NCBI GenBank assembly: GCA_938038205.1
Contig: CALHSA010000019.1
Coordinates: 1 to 41,023 of the forward strand
Reading direction: 5' to 3'
DNA length: 41,023 bases
Source of the DNA: an uncultured bacterium
Lineage (GTDB): Bacteria > Bdellovibrionota_C > UBA2361 > JANWWW01
Each line of letters starts with the position of its first letter. Position 1 is the stretch's first letter. Below, piece after piece: positions 1-7,671 of the stretch. The position numbers were made by a program, and so were the translations under genes. The notes below the pieces were generated by a model. The model made no database searches, was not told where the DNA came from, and was given only the letters and a program-made list of their open reading frames with translations.

Positions 1-281
1 TTAAGCACAAACTGTTTAGCTCTTTGCTCGTGGTTACCTATCATAACTTCTAATAAATTTATGCTTTCTAAGTTTGTGCTACTATCATTTATGGCTTTAA
101 TTGTAGAGTTGAATAACTCAAAAAAAATTGGCTCATCTAAAGTAAAAACAAAATTTTCAGACTCCCAAGATTGAAGTGCTTCGGCGATAGCCTTCAAGCT
201 TGGTTCTTGATACATATTCTCGTTGTTTAATGATCTACCTTCGTTTTCAAATCTTCCATGTTTTTCGGGTCCAAACATCAT
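1..281 (-). CDS. Unknown protein, 3'-truncated by window edge
   Basis: An open frame starts with ATG ATG at position 281 on the minus strand and stays open for 93 codons to the first base of the window, so the C-terminus is missing. It begins MMFGPEKHGRFENEG and is hydrophilic, with no signal peptide or membrane segment. It begins 26 bases after the stop of the acyl-CoA carboxylase beta gene and reads in the same direction, so it is probably the third gene of that operon. No strong ribosome binding site is seen upstream. I do not recognise a family; the call rests on the open frame and the operon-like spacing. Confidence 0.6.
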   Translation of the reverse strand, partial: MMFGPEKHGRFENEGRSLNNENMYQEPSLKAIAEALQSWESENFVFTLDEPIFFELFNSTIKAINDSSTNLESINLLEVMIGNHEQRAKQFVL

Positions 282-307
282 TAAGTAAATTGTAAATTAA
301 TATTAGT

Positions 308-1744
308 TTAAAGTGGTATACAGGGAATAGGGGAGTTTTTTGCCCTATTTTTGCATGATTTTAATGCCTTGATAATAGTAGCTCTACTCTCTTTTGGCTG
401 AATTAATTTATCAACAAATCCTAACTCAAGAGCGAATCGCACACTCGCAATATCATGTTTATACTTCTTTATAAACTCAGGAAGTTTCTCAGGAGAATCA
501 TTCAGTTCTTTTCTAAAGATTATCTTAACCGCTGCCTCAGGACCCATTACGGCAATTTCAGAGTTTGGTAGGGCAAAAACAAAATCAGCTCCAATATGTT
601 TAGAGTTCATCACATCATACGCTCCTCCATAAGCCTTTTTTAAAATCAATGTAATTCTAGGAACCTTTGCTTCAGAAAAAGCAAATAATAGCTTAGCCCC
701 ATGTTTAATTACGCCACCTCTCTCTTGCTCACTTCCCGGTAAAAAACCTGGAACATCAACAAGAACAATTAACGGAATGTTGAAACTGTTACATATCCGA
801 ACGAATCGAGCTCCTTTTACACTGGAATTAATATCTAAACACCCTGCTAGCTCTTTAGGTTGATTTGCAACAATACCAACAACTATACCATCCAGGGTGC
901 CAAAACCAGTAACTAAACTTTTGCCAAAGTTTGGCTTTATCTCAAAAAATCTCCCTTCATCAACTAAATCTTTTATTAAATCAAGCACATTATATGGCTG
1001 ATCAGGGCTTAATTGGCTCACCAACTCAAAACTCTCCGTTTCTCGATTTGGTGAATCGGATGTAAATAACCTTTCTGGAATTTCTCTATAATTTTGAGGT
1101 AAAAACATTAGCAAAGATCGGGCAGCCAAAAGTGTAGATTCATCATCGTCAGCTAACAAATCAATTATCCCTGATGTTGAATCGTGCATTACTGCCCCCC
1201 CAAGCTCCTCTTTAGTTAAAGTTTCTCCAGTAACCGCACTAACAACTTCAGGTCCCGTAAGAAACATGAATGCATCTTTGGAGGCAAGAATAAAATCAGT
1301 AAGAGCTGGAGAGTAAACAGCACCACCTGCACAGGCCCCAAGAATAATCGTTATTTGAGGGACAACTCCAGATATCTGGACATTCTTGTAAAAGATATCA
1401 GCGTATGCAGCTAAACTTAAAACTCCCTCGTGAATTCGTGCACCACCACTCTCAACTATTCCAATAACAGGACATAAATGCCTCTCCGCTAACTCAAGTA
1501 ATCTTAAAATTTTTCTTCCATGAGCCTCTCCAAGAGAACCTCCTACGTAACTGGAATCCTGAGAGTAGATAAAAACATTTCTTCCCTGTATTTTTCCAAA
1601 ACCGGTTAAAACACCATCACCTTGTTTTGGTTTAATTCGCTCCGATAAACCATAAGCCCTAAAAGTTACATCGCCTTGGATTTCTTCAAAACTACCAGGA
1701 TCAAGTAAAAACTCAATTCGCTCCTTGGCAGATAATTTTGCCAT
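308..1744 (-). CDS. pccB: Acyl-CoA (probably propionyl-CoA) carboxylase, carboxyltransferase beta subunit
   Basis: This 478-residue protein belongs to the biotin-dependent acyl-CoA carboxylase beta family, which moves the carboxyl group from biotin to an acyl-CoA. The N-terminal half carries GACAGG at 137-142, the oxyanion-hole loop for the acyl-CoA; the C-terminal half carries DVPGFLPG from 330 and KKAYGGAYDVM from 369. The residue after GGAY is Asp377; in characterised relatives Asp here goes with propionyl-CoA, whereas Ile or Cys occurs in acetyl- or broader-specificity enzymes (recalled family knowledge). The protein starts at the LSAKERIEFLLDPGSF block, so it lacks the 20-30 N-terminal residues usual in a family of about 510. 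An AGGG sits about 7 nt before the ATG. It lies 14 bases after an enoyl-CoA hydratase-like gene. The biotin carboxylase partner is not in the window. Confidence 0.9.
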   Translation of the reverse strand: MAKLSAKERIEFLLDPGSFEEIQGDVTFRAYGLSERIKPKQGDGVLTGFGKIQGRNVFIYSQDSSYVGGSLGEAHGRKILRLLELAERHLCPVIGIVESGGARIHEGVLSLAAYADIFYKNVQISGVVPQITIILGACAGGAVYSPALTDFILASKDAFMFLTGPEVVSAVTGETLTKEELGGAVMHDSTSGIIDLLADDDESTLLAARSLLMFLPQNYREIPERLFTSDSPNRETESFELVSQLSPDQPYNVLDLIKDLVDEGRFFEIKPNFGKSLVTGFGTLDGIVVGIVANQPKELAGCLDINSSVKGARFVRICNSFNIPLIVLVDVPGFLPGSEQERGGVIKHGAKLLFAFSEAKVPRITLILKKAYGGAYDVMNSKHIGADFVFALPNSEIAVMGPEAAVKIIFRKELNDSPEKLPEFIKKYKHDIASVRFALELGFVDKLIQPKESRATIIKALKSCKNRAKNSPIPCIPL

Positions 1745-1758
1745 ATAAACCCTGAGCT

Positions 1759-2403
1759 TTAATTTTTTAAATTACTGCTTACAAACTCAGATAGCTTTTT
1801 TCTAACTCTTTCACTAACTACGAGCTCTGTAACAGTTTGAACTAAGCATTCAAAATCAGCCTCTATTTTTGGTTTTAGCATTTTTTTACTTAATTTAAAC
1901 CAATAATTTTCTGCATCTAAATCTAAATCGCTCGGAGCAAGGTTTAAAAAGTTCATTGATTCATTATAATCTACCCATCTACCAGTTGATACTAATGATA
2001 GCATGTTAAAATACCCAATACGGGCTGACACAAAAGGTGATATAACATATGGACCAAAACCGAGTCCTATTTCAGAGAAACGCCATTTGAAATTAGCAGA
2101 AGCAAAGCAAATGTCTGAAACCATAATAAAACCAACACCCCCACCCACTGATTTACCTTTAGCATCGCATACAACAAGATCTTCCCAATTCCATAACTGA
2201 TTTAAAATGTTAGCAAGCGTATAAAAGAAATCTTTTATCTCTGATTTAGAACCTTTTAGAAGAAAATTTAAATCAGCCCCAGCATTAAAAATATCTTCGG
2301 AGAAAGAACTTATCTTAATCGGGCCTCTTGCCTTTATTAATTCCTGCTGAAAATTTTTAAGAAAATCCAGATCTAATACTTTATTTAATTTTATCTGGTA
2401 CAT
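1759..2403 (-). CDS. Enoyl-CoA hydratase/isomerase family protein (LiuC-like)
   Basis: A 214-residue crotonase-fold protein, shorter than the usual 255-265. NAGADL at 40-45 is the CoA-binding loop, GGGVG at 87-91 helps form the oxyanion hole, and FSEIGLGFGPYVISPFV from 109 matches the second catalytic region. Glu111 corresponds to the second catalytic glutamate of hydratases; the first is replaced by Gly91, as in methylglutaconyl-CoA hydratase-like (LiuC) sequences. It is first in a likely operon with the carboxylase beta subunit, suggesting branched-chain or odd-chain acyl-CoA breakdown, though the exact substrate is not shown. The ATG directly follows the T-tract of the porin terminator, leaving no room for a normal leader or ribosome binding site, and no other in-frame ATG, GTG or TTG occurs before the NAGADL loop. 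Confidence 0.8.
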   Translation of the reverse strand: MYQIKLNKVLDLDFLKNFQQELIKARGPIKISSFSEDIFNAGADLNFLLKGSKSEIKDFFYTLANILNQLWNWEDLVVCDAKGKSVGGGVGFIMVSDICFASANFKWRFSEIGLGFGPYVISPFVSARIGYFNMLSLVSTGRWVDYNESMNFLNLAPSDLDLDAENYWFKLSKKMLKPKIEADFECLVQTVTELVVSERVRKKLSEFVSSNLKN

Positions 2404-2434
2404 AAAAAAAAGGCCGGCATCTCTCAGCCGGCCC
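2404..2434 (-). terminator. Rho-independent terminator of the porin gene
   Basis: Read on the minus strand, a perfect 7-bp GC-only stem, GGCCGGC (2433-2427) and GCCGGCC (2418-2412), encloses an 8-base loop and runs into a stretch of T (2411-2404). It lies 26 bases after the porin stop codon. The T-run ends directly against the ATG of the downstream enoyl-CoA hydratase gene. It is the only clear intrinsic terminator I found in the window. Confidence 0.92.
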
Positions 2435-2459
2435 TAACTTATGTTACTTTAAGTTAATA

Positions 2460-3656
2460 TTAAAAATATGTACTTAAAAATACCGTTACTCTCTGATCAT
2501 CATTCGCGGTTCTTGAGGATGAATTCCCAAAATCAACAAATGAGTATTCAGCTCCTATTCTATGGTACCTGGAGCCAAGATGATAACTAACTCCAGCCGA
2601 GTACTCAAAAACATCATCACCTGCAGATCTATCACAAACTAGATATGCACCCGATTTAAGTGAAGCAGCTTTGCAATCAAGGCCAGAGAACCTTCCGTAA
2701 ATCTGAGTTTCCGGCATTACAAAATAACCTGCTTGTACGTAATACCCAATTCCATCATCTCCTTCTCCATCATCAGGATCATAATCCCTCCAAAAGAGTT
2801 CTCCATTCAAACTAAAACCTTGATACCTTAAGTGAGCTCCAACAGCTACATCATTAAAAGTAACAGATGTTGATCCCGATTCAAACTCATATTCGTTCTT
2901 GGAGTAACTGTAACCCGCTGAAACAGCCAAGTTTACATCGTTTGAAATTTCAAAATCACTTTCGGATAAATGATCTACTCTACCTAAAACGTTGTACCTA
3001 CCAGAGACTAGAAATCTGTGCTCAGTATCAACCCCTGGTCTGTTCTGACCCTCTGAGCCATAATAGTAGTTCTCTAATCCAATGCTTTCAGATTCTCCAT
3101 TAAAAATCCCAAGATTAAGTGAGAACCTACTATCTTCGCTTGGATCCATTATCCTTACAGAAACTCCTTGGTTTCTACCCAAGCTGTAGAATTGAGTAGC
3201 TAATGAATCCCTTACATAAAACTGACTTAAGAAATCATCTGCCATATATTGAGCAGGAAGACCCTGTTTCATCTGTCCAGCTGACAACCTAACCCAATCA
3301 TTAACTTGCCACCAAACTAATGCATCGGAAAGCTGAAAATCATTCTCCTTGTTTAAACCTGCCTCCGCAAAATCTCCTTGTAGTTTGTAACCAACAGAGA
3401 ATGAGCTACTCTCTCCCTGAAGCTGTAATCTAGCTAAACCTACATCAAAACTACTAGAGTCTGGATCAGACCCCATCCTCTGATTTAGTTTTGAATATGT
3501 ATAACCTGCTTTGATACCAATATTTAGTCTATTCTTAAATCCTGATTCAGCAACTTCAAATACTGTCCCGTTGTCATAACTAACATTAACAGGACTAGCA
3601 TTTAAAGCGCCAGTAAAACTACAAATTAAAAAACCACTTAATACAATCTTTCTCAT
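2460..3656 (-). CDS. Outer-membrane porin, OprP/OprO family
   Basis: A 398-residue outer-membrane protein. Residues 1-20 form a signal peptide with a likely cleavage after ALNAS. The rest alternates short amphipathic strands and acidic loops, as in a beta barrel, and it ends with Phe (STYF), the usual Bam-recognition terminus. GRNQGVSVRI, LNLGIFNG and RYHRIGAEYSF resemble strands of the phosphate-selective porin (OprP/OprO) family. Two cysteines (in GLDCK and LVCDR) may form a disulfide in a surface loop. The start is supported by AGAGAGG just before the ATG. It appears monocistronic, with its own terminator and a gap of more than 1 kb upstream. The substrate cannot be read from the sequence; no Pho box was recognised upstream. 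Confidence 0.85.
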   Translation of the reverse strand: MRKIVLSGFLICSFTGALNASPVNVSYDNGTVFEVAESGFKNRLNIGIKAGYTYSKLNQRMGSDPDSSSFDVGLARLQLQGESSSFSVGYKLQGDFAEAGLNKENDFQLSDALVWWQVNDWVRLSAGQMKQGLPAQYMADDFLSQFYVRDSLATQFYSLGRNQGVSVRIMDPSEDSRFSLNLGIFNGESESIGLENYYYGSEGQNRPGVDTEHRFLVSGRYNVLGRVDHLSESDFEISNDVNLAVSAGYSYSKNEYEFESGSTSVTFNDVAVGAHLRYQGFSLNGELFWRDYDPDDGEGDDGIGYYVQAGYFVMPETQIYGRFSGLDCKAASLKSGAYLVCDRSAGDDVFEYSAGVSYHLGSRYHRIGAEYSFVDFGNSSSRTANDDQRVTVFLSTYF

Positions 3657-4746
3657 AAGCCTCTCTGAGCAAAAAGTTAATTAAACTAAACGTAAAAGTA
3701 AAGAAAATTTATGAGATTATGAAGAACTAAATTAAAATCTTGTTTTTTAGTAATTAATTAACCTTTTTACAGGCACTTAAAAATATATATTGTTCTAAAT
3801 TAAAACAAATTAGAGTTAAACCTGTGTTCTACTGTAGTAAGAAAAGATATTAATCACTGTTATTAATATTCCTTTTATTTTAAATTCGTTAAAAATCAAT
3901 TTTGCAAAAAACCGGGTTAGAGATTCTGTTGATATAGCTAAAACTTGAATCAATGTATTTAGCTTGCTCTAATTATAATTACATGTAAATAAAAACAGAA
4001 ACTTTATCGGTTCTTTTTTAATTAATAAAAAAGACTGTTCCATAAAAATTTTACTCCGTCATTTAAATAAGATTTTATGCCTTAATTTAAATTTTAAATT
4101 TAAAAACAAAAAAGAATCTCTCTAAAACTCAAACAGCAAAAATTAAAGTTACTTCAGATACAAATTAAATTTTTATCAAACAAATTAAAATTTCGAAAAG
4201 TTATTACTAATCTTTCTTAAGCCTTGCAATAAAGGCTGCAGCAGCTTAAATCGCTACAGGTTTGACACTCCGAGTATCTTTTCAATGTTTAAAAATTCAA
4301 AATACAATGATTCTGAAAATTTATTTAGGCAAGTACTATTTTTAAGTAAAAAAACCTTTAGGAAGGAATTCAAATTTTCTTGGAAAAGGTAGATGTTTAA
4401 GAGCCGCTCTAAAATATACCTAACTCTGAATTTCATTTAATAAAAACCTGATTTTTTAATAATTAAAATTAATCAATATTTAAGAAATATTTAAAAACAT
4501 TTCAAAAATTTGTATTCAAATGTTTTATTAAAAATTGCTAATTGAGTTTAAGTAGTTTGTTTTATTTATATTCCCATAACTTAAACAAGTTTATACCTAA
4601 TTTAATGGAAGTTGGAGTAGCTTTTTTTTAAATTCTACAATTCAAATTTGAACTAATTCACCACTTGTTAAAAACAAATACTAAACATGCATTCGATAAA
4701 CCTCAGAACTACAGCCAAGTTGGTTTAAAGTAGCTAGGTTTTTATG
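3657..4746. other. AT-rich gene-poor gap, about 1.1 kb
   Basis: Both strands are broken by frequent stops. The longest frame, 60 codons on the minus strand at 4254-4436, has no ribosome binding site and a low-complexity composition typical of chance frames in AT-rich DNA. The right-hand end before the porin start must hold its promoter, but no single strong -35/-10 pair stands out. A compact inverted repeat at 4217-4249 is listed separately. No tRNA, DnaA-box cluster or insertion-sequence end was recognised. Confidence 0.6.
4217..4249. repeat. Nested inverted repeat in intergenic DNA
   Basis: TTAAGC (4217-4222) is complementary to GCTTAA (4244-4249); inside lies an alternative stem AGCCTT (4220-4225) with AAGGCT (4232-4237), followed by the short palindrome GCTGC-A-GCAGC (4235-4245). 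It is the only GC-richer, structured patch in the gap. It could be part of a small RNA, a protein-binding site or a chance structure; no T-run follows, so it is not a standard terminator. Confidence 0.35.
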
Positions 4747-5463
4747 TTATTGCAACCTTTCTCTATAAACTTTAGCAGGAGTGCCAAAAGCTACCACATT
4801 CTCAGGAATATCATTATTAACAAACGAGTTAGCACCTATTACCGTATTGTCACCGATTCTTACACCATCAAGGATAACCGAATTAGCTCCTATCCAAACA
4901 TTGTTCCCAATATAAACCCCTTCTGAATTAACCTCCTTTTCAACAGTTGACTCAAAAGATTCAAGAGAATGATTAGGAGCTCCTATATAACAGTGAGAGG
5001 CTATTAAACTGCTTTTACCAATTGTGATATCTCCTGTGGAAGCGATTCTACAATGACTACTTACATTAACCCCTTCTTTTAAAACTATTTTTCCTTTTTT
5101 TGCCGATATAATCGAAAATTGATTAACGAAGCAGCTATTCTCTAGAATAATCTCTCCTCCAAAGCGAGTCTCTAAGGAGCAGCATCTCCTTATAATGACG
5201 TTGCTACCTAAGGATATTCGCTTTCCACCCAAAAAATTAACACCCTCCTCAACTATCACTTTTTTACCAACTTTCTTAAGTATCAATGGCAAAATTAGCC
5301 TTCTTAAAATTATTCCGCTTAGGCCTCCAAAGATTTTACCAAAGTTTTCATAAAAAGTTTCTCGCATAAGTAACACCCAAAAACTATCTGTTCCGGCTGT
5401 AGCATCAAGAACATCTTTAAGAGATGGAGATTGAAACCTTCTGATTTGAGGGGTAAGACGCAC
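4747..5463 (-). CDS. Hexapeptide-repeat (left-handed beta-helix) acyltransferase
   Basis: A 238-residue acyltransferase of the LbH/maltose O-acetyltransferase-like group. After an N-terminal segment of about 65 residues with a hydrophobic stretch ([12 protein letters not shown]), repeats of the (I/V)-G-X-X-X-X type run to the end: [66 protein letters not shown]. The end [10 protein letters not shown] is typical of WcaF/VatB-like O-acetyltransferases. It probably acetylates a sugar of a surface polysaccharide. The start is GTG at 5463, seven bases after a TATAAT on the minus strand, so the mRNA may be leaderless. It follows pilU by 29 bases and may also be read from that operon. Confidence 0.8.
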   Translation of the reverse strand: MRLTPQIRRFQSPSLKDVLDATAGTDSFWVLLMRETFYENFGKIFGGLSGIILRRLILPLILKKVGKKVIVEEGVNFLGGKRISLGSNVIIRRCCSLETRFGGEIILENSCFVNQFSIISAKKGKIVLKEGVNVSSHCRIASTGDITIGKSSLIASHCYIGAPNHSLESFESTVEKEVNSEGVYIGNNVWIGANSVILDGVRIGDNTVIGANSFVNNDIPENVVAFGTPAKVYRERLQ

Positions 5464-5470
5464 CAGTGAG

Positions 5471-5476
5471 ATTATA
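5471..5476 (-). promoter_or_regulatory. -10 hexamer TATAAT seven bases before a GTG start
   Basis: A consensus TATAAT on the minus strand lies in the 29-bp gap between pilU and the acyltransferase gene, ending seven bases before its GTG. No good -35 is seen at 17 nt. The expected transcription start coincides with the start codon, implying a leaderless transcript. Confidence 0.5.
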
Positions 5477-5492
5477 TACTTTTTTTAAACTA

Positions 5493-6593
5493 TTATTGCA
5501 GCTTCAAACCAGTTTTTAGTTTACCAAACTCAGTGTTAGAGTTCATTTTTATTTTTAATCTGAGATTATTCTGACTTTCCGCATTGGATAAAGCCTCTTC
5601 AAGGGAGATTAAACCTTTAGAGTACAGCTGATACAAACACTCGTCAAACGAAATCATTCCATAATTCGCTCCTTTTTGAATTGCTTCAGGAATCTCATCA
5701 AATTTTCTTCTACATATTAAGTCTTTAACTCTTGGCGAATCCCGAAGGATCTCAACTGCTGGTACCCTAGAACCACTGTTAGACTGAATCAGTCTCTGCG
5801 CTATAATCGCCCTCAAACATGAACTGAGGTCCTGTAAAAGTTGGTTAGCCTTTGATGGATCAAAAAAGTTGATAATACGTTCAAGCGCCTGAACTGCGTT
5901 AGCACTATGAAGTGTAGCCAGACACAAATGTCCAGTTAGCGAAGCATGTATAACTGTCTCCATAGTTTCAGCATCACGAACCTCCCCAACCAGTATAACA
6001 TCAGGAGCCTGTCTTAAAGCATTCTTAAGACCAGTACTGAAATCTTTGGTATCAATACCAATCTCCCTCTGCGTTATTATGGATTTTTTGTGATCCAAAT
6101 AAAACTCAATTGGATCTTCCAATGTGATTATATGCCCAGATAAATTTGAGTTTCTATAGTCAAGTAAACTGGCAATAGTCGTAGTTTTCCCACTTCCAGT
6201 AGGCCCCACAACTAAAATCAACCCTGATTTTAAGTGCATTAGCTGAGTAATATCATTTGGTAGGTTAAGCTCATCAACAGTGGGTATGCTAGTTTTTATA
6301 CGTCTTATAACCATACCAATTAAGCCCCTTTGACGAAACACGTTGATCCTAAATCTCCCAAAAGCCTTAAAATATAAGGCAGTGTTTAGCTCATTCGTTT
6401 CGTAAAACTGAGCAATTTGATTATCTGTTAAAACATCCTTCACCAGATTTTCTGTTTCTTCCTCGGTCAAAGGCTCAATATCTATAAACCTTGTTTCTCC
6501 CTCAATCCTGACCCCAACAGGAGCCCCCACAGTGACGTAACAGTCAGATGCGTTGTACTGAGCCATGAAATCTAAAATATTCTCTATTTTCAT
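5493..6593 (-). CDS. pilU: Type IV pilus retraction ATPase PilU
   Basis: A 366-residue PilT-family hexameric ATPase. The N-terminal PAS-like region (about 1-105) is followed by Walker A GPTGSGKTTT near residue 130, the Asp box ITLEDPIEF, the Walker B region DVILVGEVRDAET and the His box TGHLCLATLHS. It overlaps the preceding pilT by 4 bases (ATGA) and is slightly longer than it, with an extra C-terminal tail, so I assign it as pilU rather than a second pilT. It would act on the cytoplasmic side of the type IV pilus base and assist PilT during retraction. No pilin or assembly genes are in the window. Confidence 0.9.
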   Translation of the reverse strand: MKIENILDFMAQYNASDCYVTVGAPVGVRIEGETRFIDIEPLTEEETENLVKDVLTDNQIAQFYETNELNTALYFKAFGRFRINVFRQRGLIGMVIRRIKTSIPTVDELNLPNDITQLMHLKSGLILVVGPTGSGKTTTIASLLDYRNSNLSGHIITLEDPIEFYLDHKKSIITQREIGIDTKDFSTGLKNALRQAPDVILVGEVRDAETMETVIHASLTGHLCLATLHSANAVQALERIINFFDPSKANQLLQDLSSCLRAIIAQRLIQSNSGSRVPAVEILRDSPRVKDLICRRKFDEIPEAIQKGANYGMISFDECLYQLYSKGLISLEEALSNAESQNNLRLKIKMNSNTEFGKLKTGLKLQ

Positions 6594-7621
6594 GACCGTA
6601 TACTACCTAGTTTCTCTTGCATCACCTCGGTGGAGATGAGCTTTCTATCAACCAAACTCTTTAAGCTTGCCTCAAGAGTTTGCATGCCAAGTGAAGCGGA
6701 AGTTTGAATAACCCCCGGCAATTGATGAATCTTACCCTCTCTTATAAGATTCCTCACCGCAGGCGTCCCAAGCATTATTTCCAGAGCAGCTACTCTACCC
6801 CCACCAATTTTTCTGCATAATGTTTGTGAAATAACAGCTTGAATCGACTCAGCAAACATAGATCGCACCTGTTGCTGCTGTTCAGGTGGAAAAACATCAA
6901 CTATTCTATCTACAGTTTTTGGAGCGCTAGAGGTGTGAAGAGTCCCAAACACTAAATGCCCAGTTTCGGCAGCTGTGAGAGCTAGCTGAATAGTCTCCAG
7001 GTCTCGCATCTCACCAACCAAAATAACATCTGGATCCTCTCTCAAAGCAGCCCTTAAAGCAGCTGCAAAAGATTTTGTATGAGTCCCTACTTCCCTCTGA
7101 TTTACAAGACTCCTCTTAGGCTTATGCACAAACTCGATCGGATCCTCAATAGTTAAAATATGGTATTCAAAATTTTCATTGATGTAATCAATCATAGCTG
7201 CAAGAGTTGTAGATTTACCCGACCCAGTGGGTCCAGTAACAAGGACTAGCCCTCTTGGTTGTTTTGCAATTTCTTTAAAGATTTGAGGAAGCCCTAATTC
7301 GTCAATGCTAAGTATTTTCTGTGGAATTTTTCGAAAAACAGCACCGTATCCTCTGCTTTGTTTAAATACGTTAACCCTAAAGCGCGCTAGATTACCTAAC
7401 TCTATGGAAAAATCTAGATCTGATCTTTCCTCGAATATTTTACGTTGCTCATCATTCATTATATCGTAAATCATTGCTCTAGCATCCTCAGCACTTAAAG
7501 GCGGCATTTTGACTCTCCGCAGACTCCCATGAATTCTCAGCATGGGGGATTCCAGAGCGCTAATATGTAAATCACTAGCATCTTGTGAGTATGCAAATTC
7601 TAAGAGTTTAGTAATATCCAT
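6590..7621 (-). CDS. pilT: Type IV pilus twitching motility ATPase PilT
   Basis: A 343-residue retraction ATPase. It has Walker A GPTGSGKSTT near residue 135, Asp box TIEDPIEF, Walker B DVILVGEMRDLET, His box TGHLVFGTLHT and the C-terminal PilT motif AVRNLIREGKIHQ, which is needed for retraction in characterised PilTs. It powers depolymerisation of type IV pili at the inner membrane. It is first in the pilT-pilU-acyltransferase operon and is divergent from mfd, with 50 bp between start codons. A TATATT ends ten bases before the ATG, giving a very short leader at most, and no Shine-Dalgarno sequence is visible. Confidence 0.95.
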   Translation of the reverse strand: MDITKLLEFAYSQDASDLHISALESPMLRIHGSLRRVKMPPLSAEDARAMIYDIMNDEQRKIFEERSDLDFSIELGNLARFRVNVFKQSRGYGAVFRKIPQKILSIDELGLPQIFKEIAKQPRGLVLVTGPTGSGKSTTLAAMIDYINENFEYHILTIEDPIEFVHKPKRSLVNQREVGTHTKSFAAALRAALREDPDVILVGEMRDLETIQLALTAAETGHLVFGTLHTSSAPKTVDRIVDVFPPEQQQQVRSMFAESIQAVISQTLCRKIGGGRVAALEIMLGTPAVRNLIREGKIHQLPGVIQTSASLGMQTLEASLKSLVDRKLISTEVMQEKLGSIRS

Positions 7622-7631
7622 TAACTTTGCT

Positions 7632-7639
7632 AATATAAT
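7632..7639. promoter_or_regulatory. Overlapping divergent -10 hexamers for pilT and mfd
   Basis: TATATT on the minus strand (7637-7632) ends ten bases before the pilT ATG. TATAAT on the plus strand (7634-7639) lies 32 bases before the mfd ATG. The two overlap, so RNA polymerase could probably not use both at once. No convincing -35 is seen for either. Confidence 0.45.
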
Positions 7640-7671
7640 TTCGGAATTATTTATTTTTTTTCCAGATTTAC

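Noticed and set aside
308-1744. Methylcrotonyl-CoA carboxylase beta subunit (LiuB)
   Set aside because: Lacks the GNYGMCGRAY-type block of LiuB and has GGAYDVMNSKH, which is the propionyl/acetyl-type sequence.
4254-4436. 60-codon minus-strand frame in the large gap
   Set aside because: No ribosome binding site or promoter, low-complexity AT-rich composition and no recognisable motif; it looks like a chance frame.
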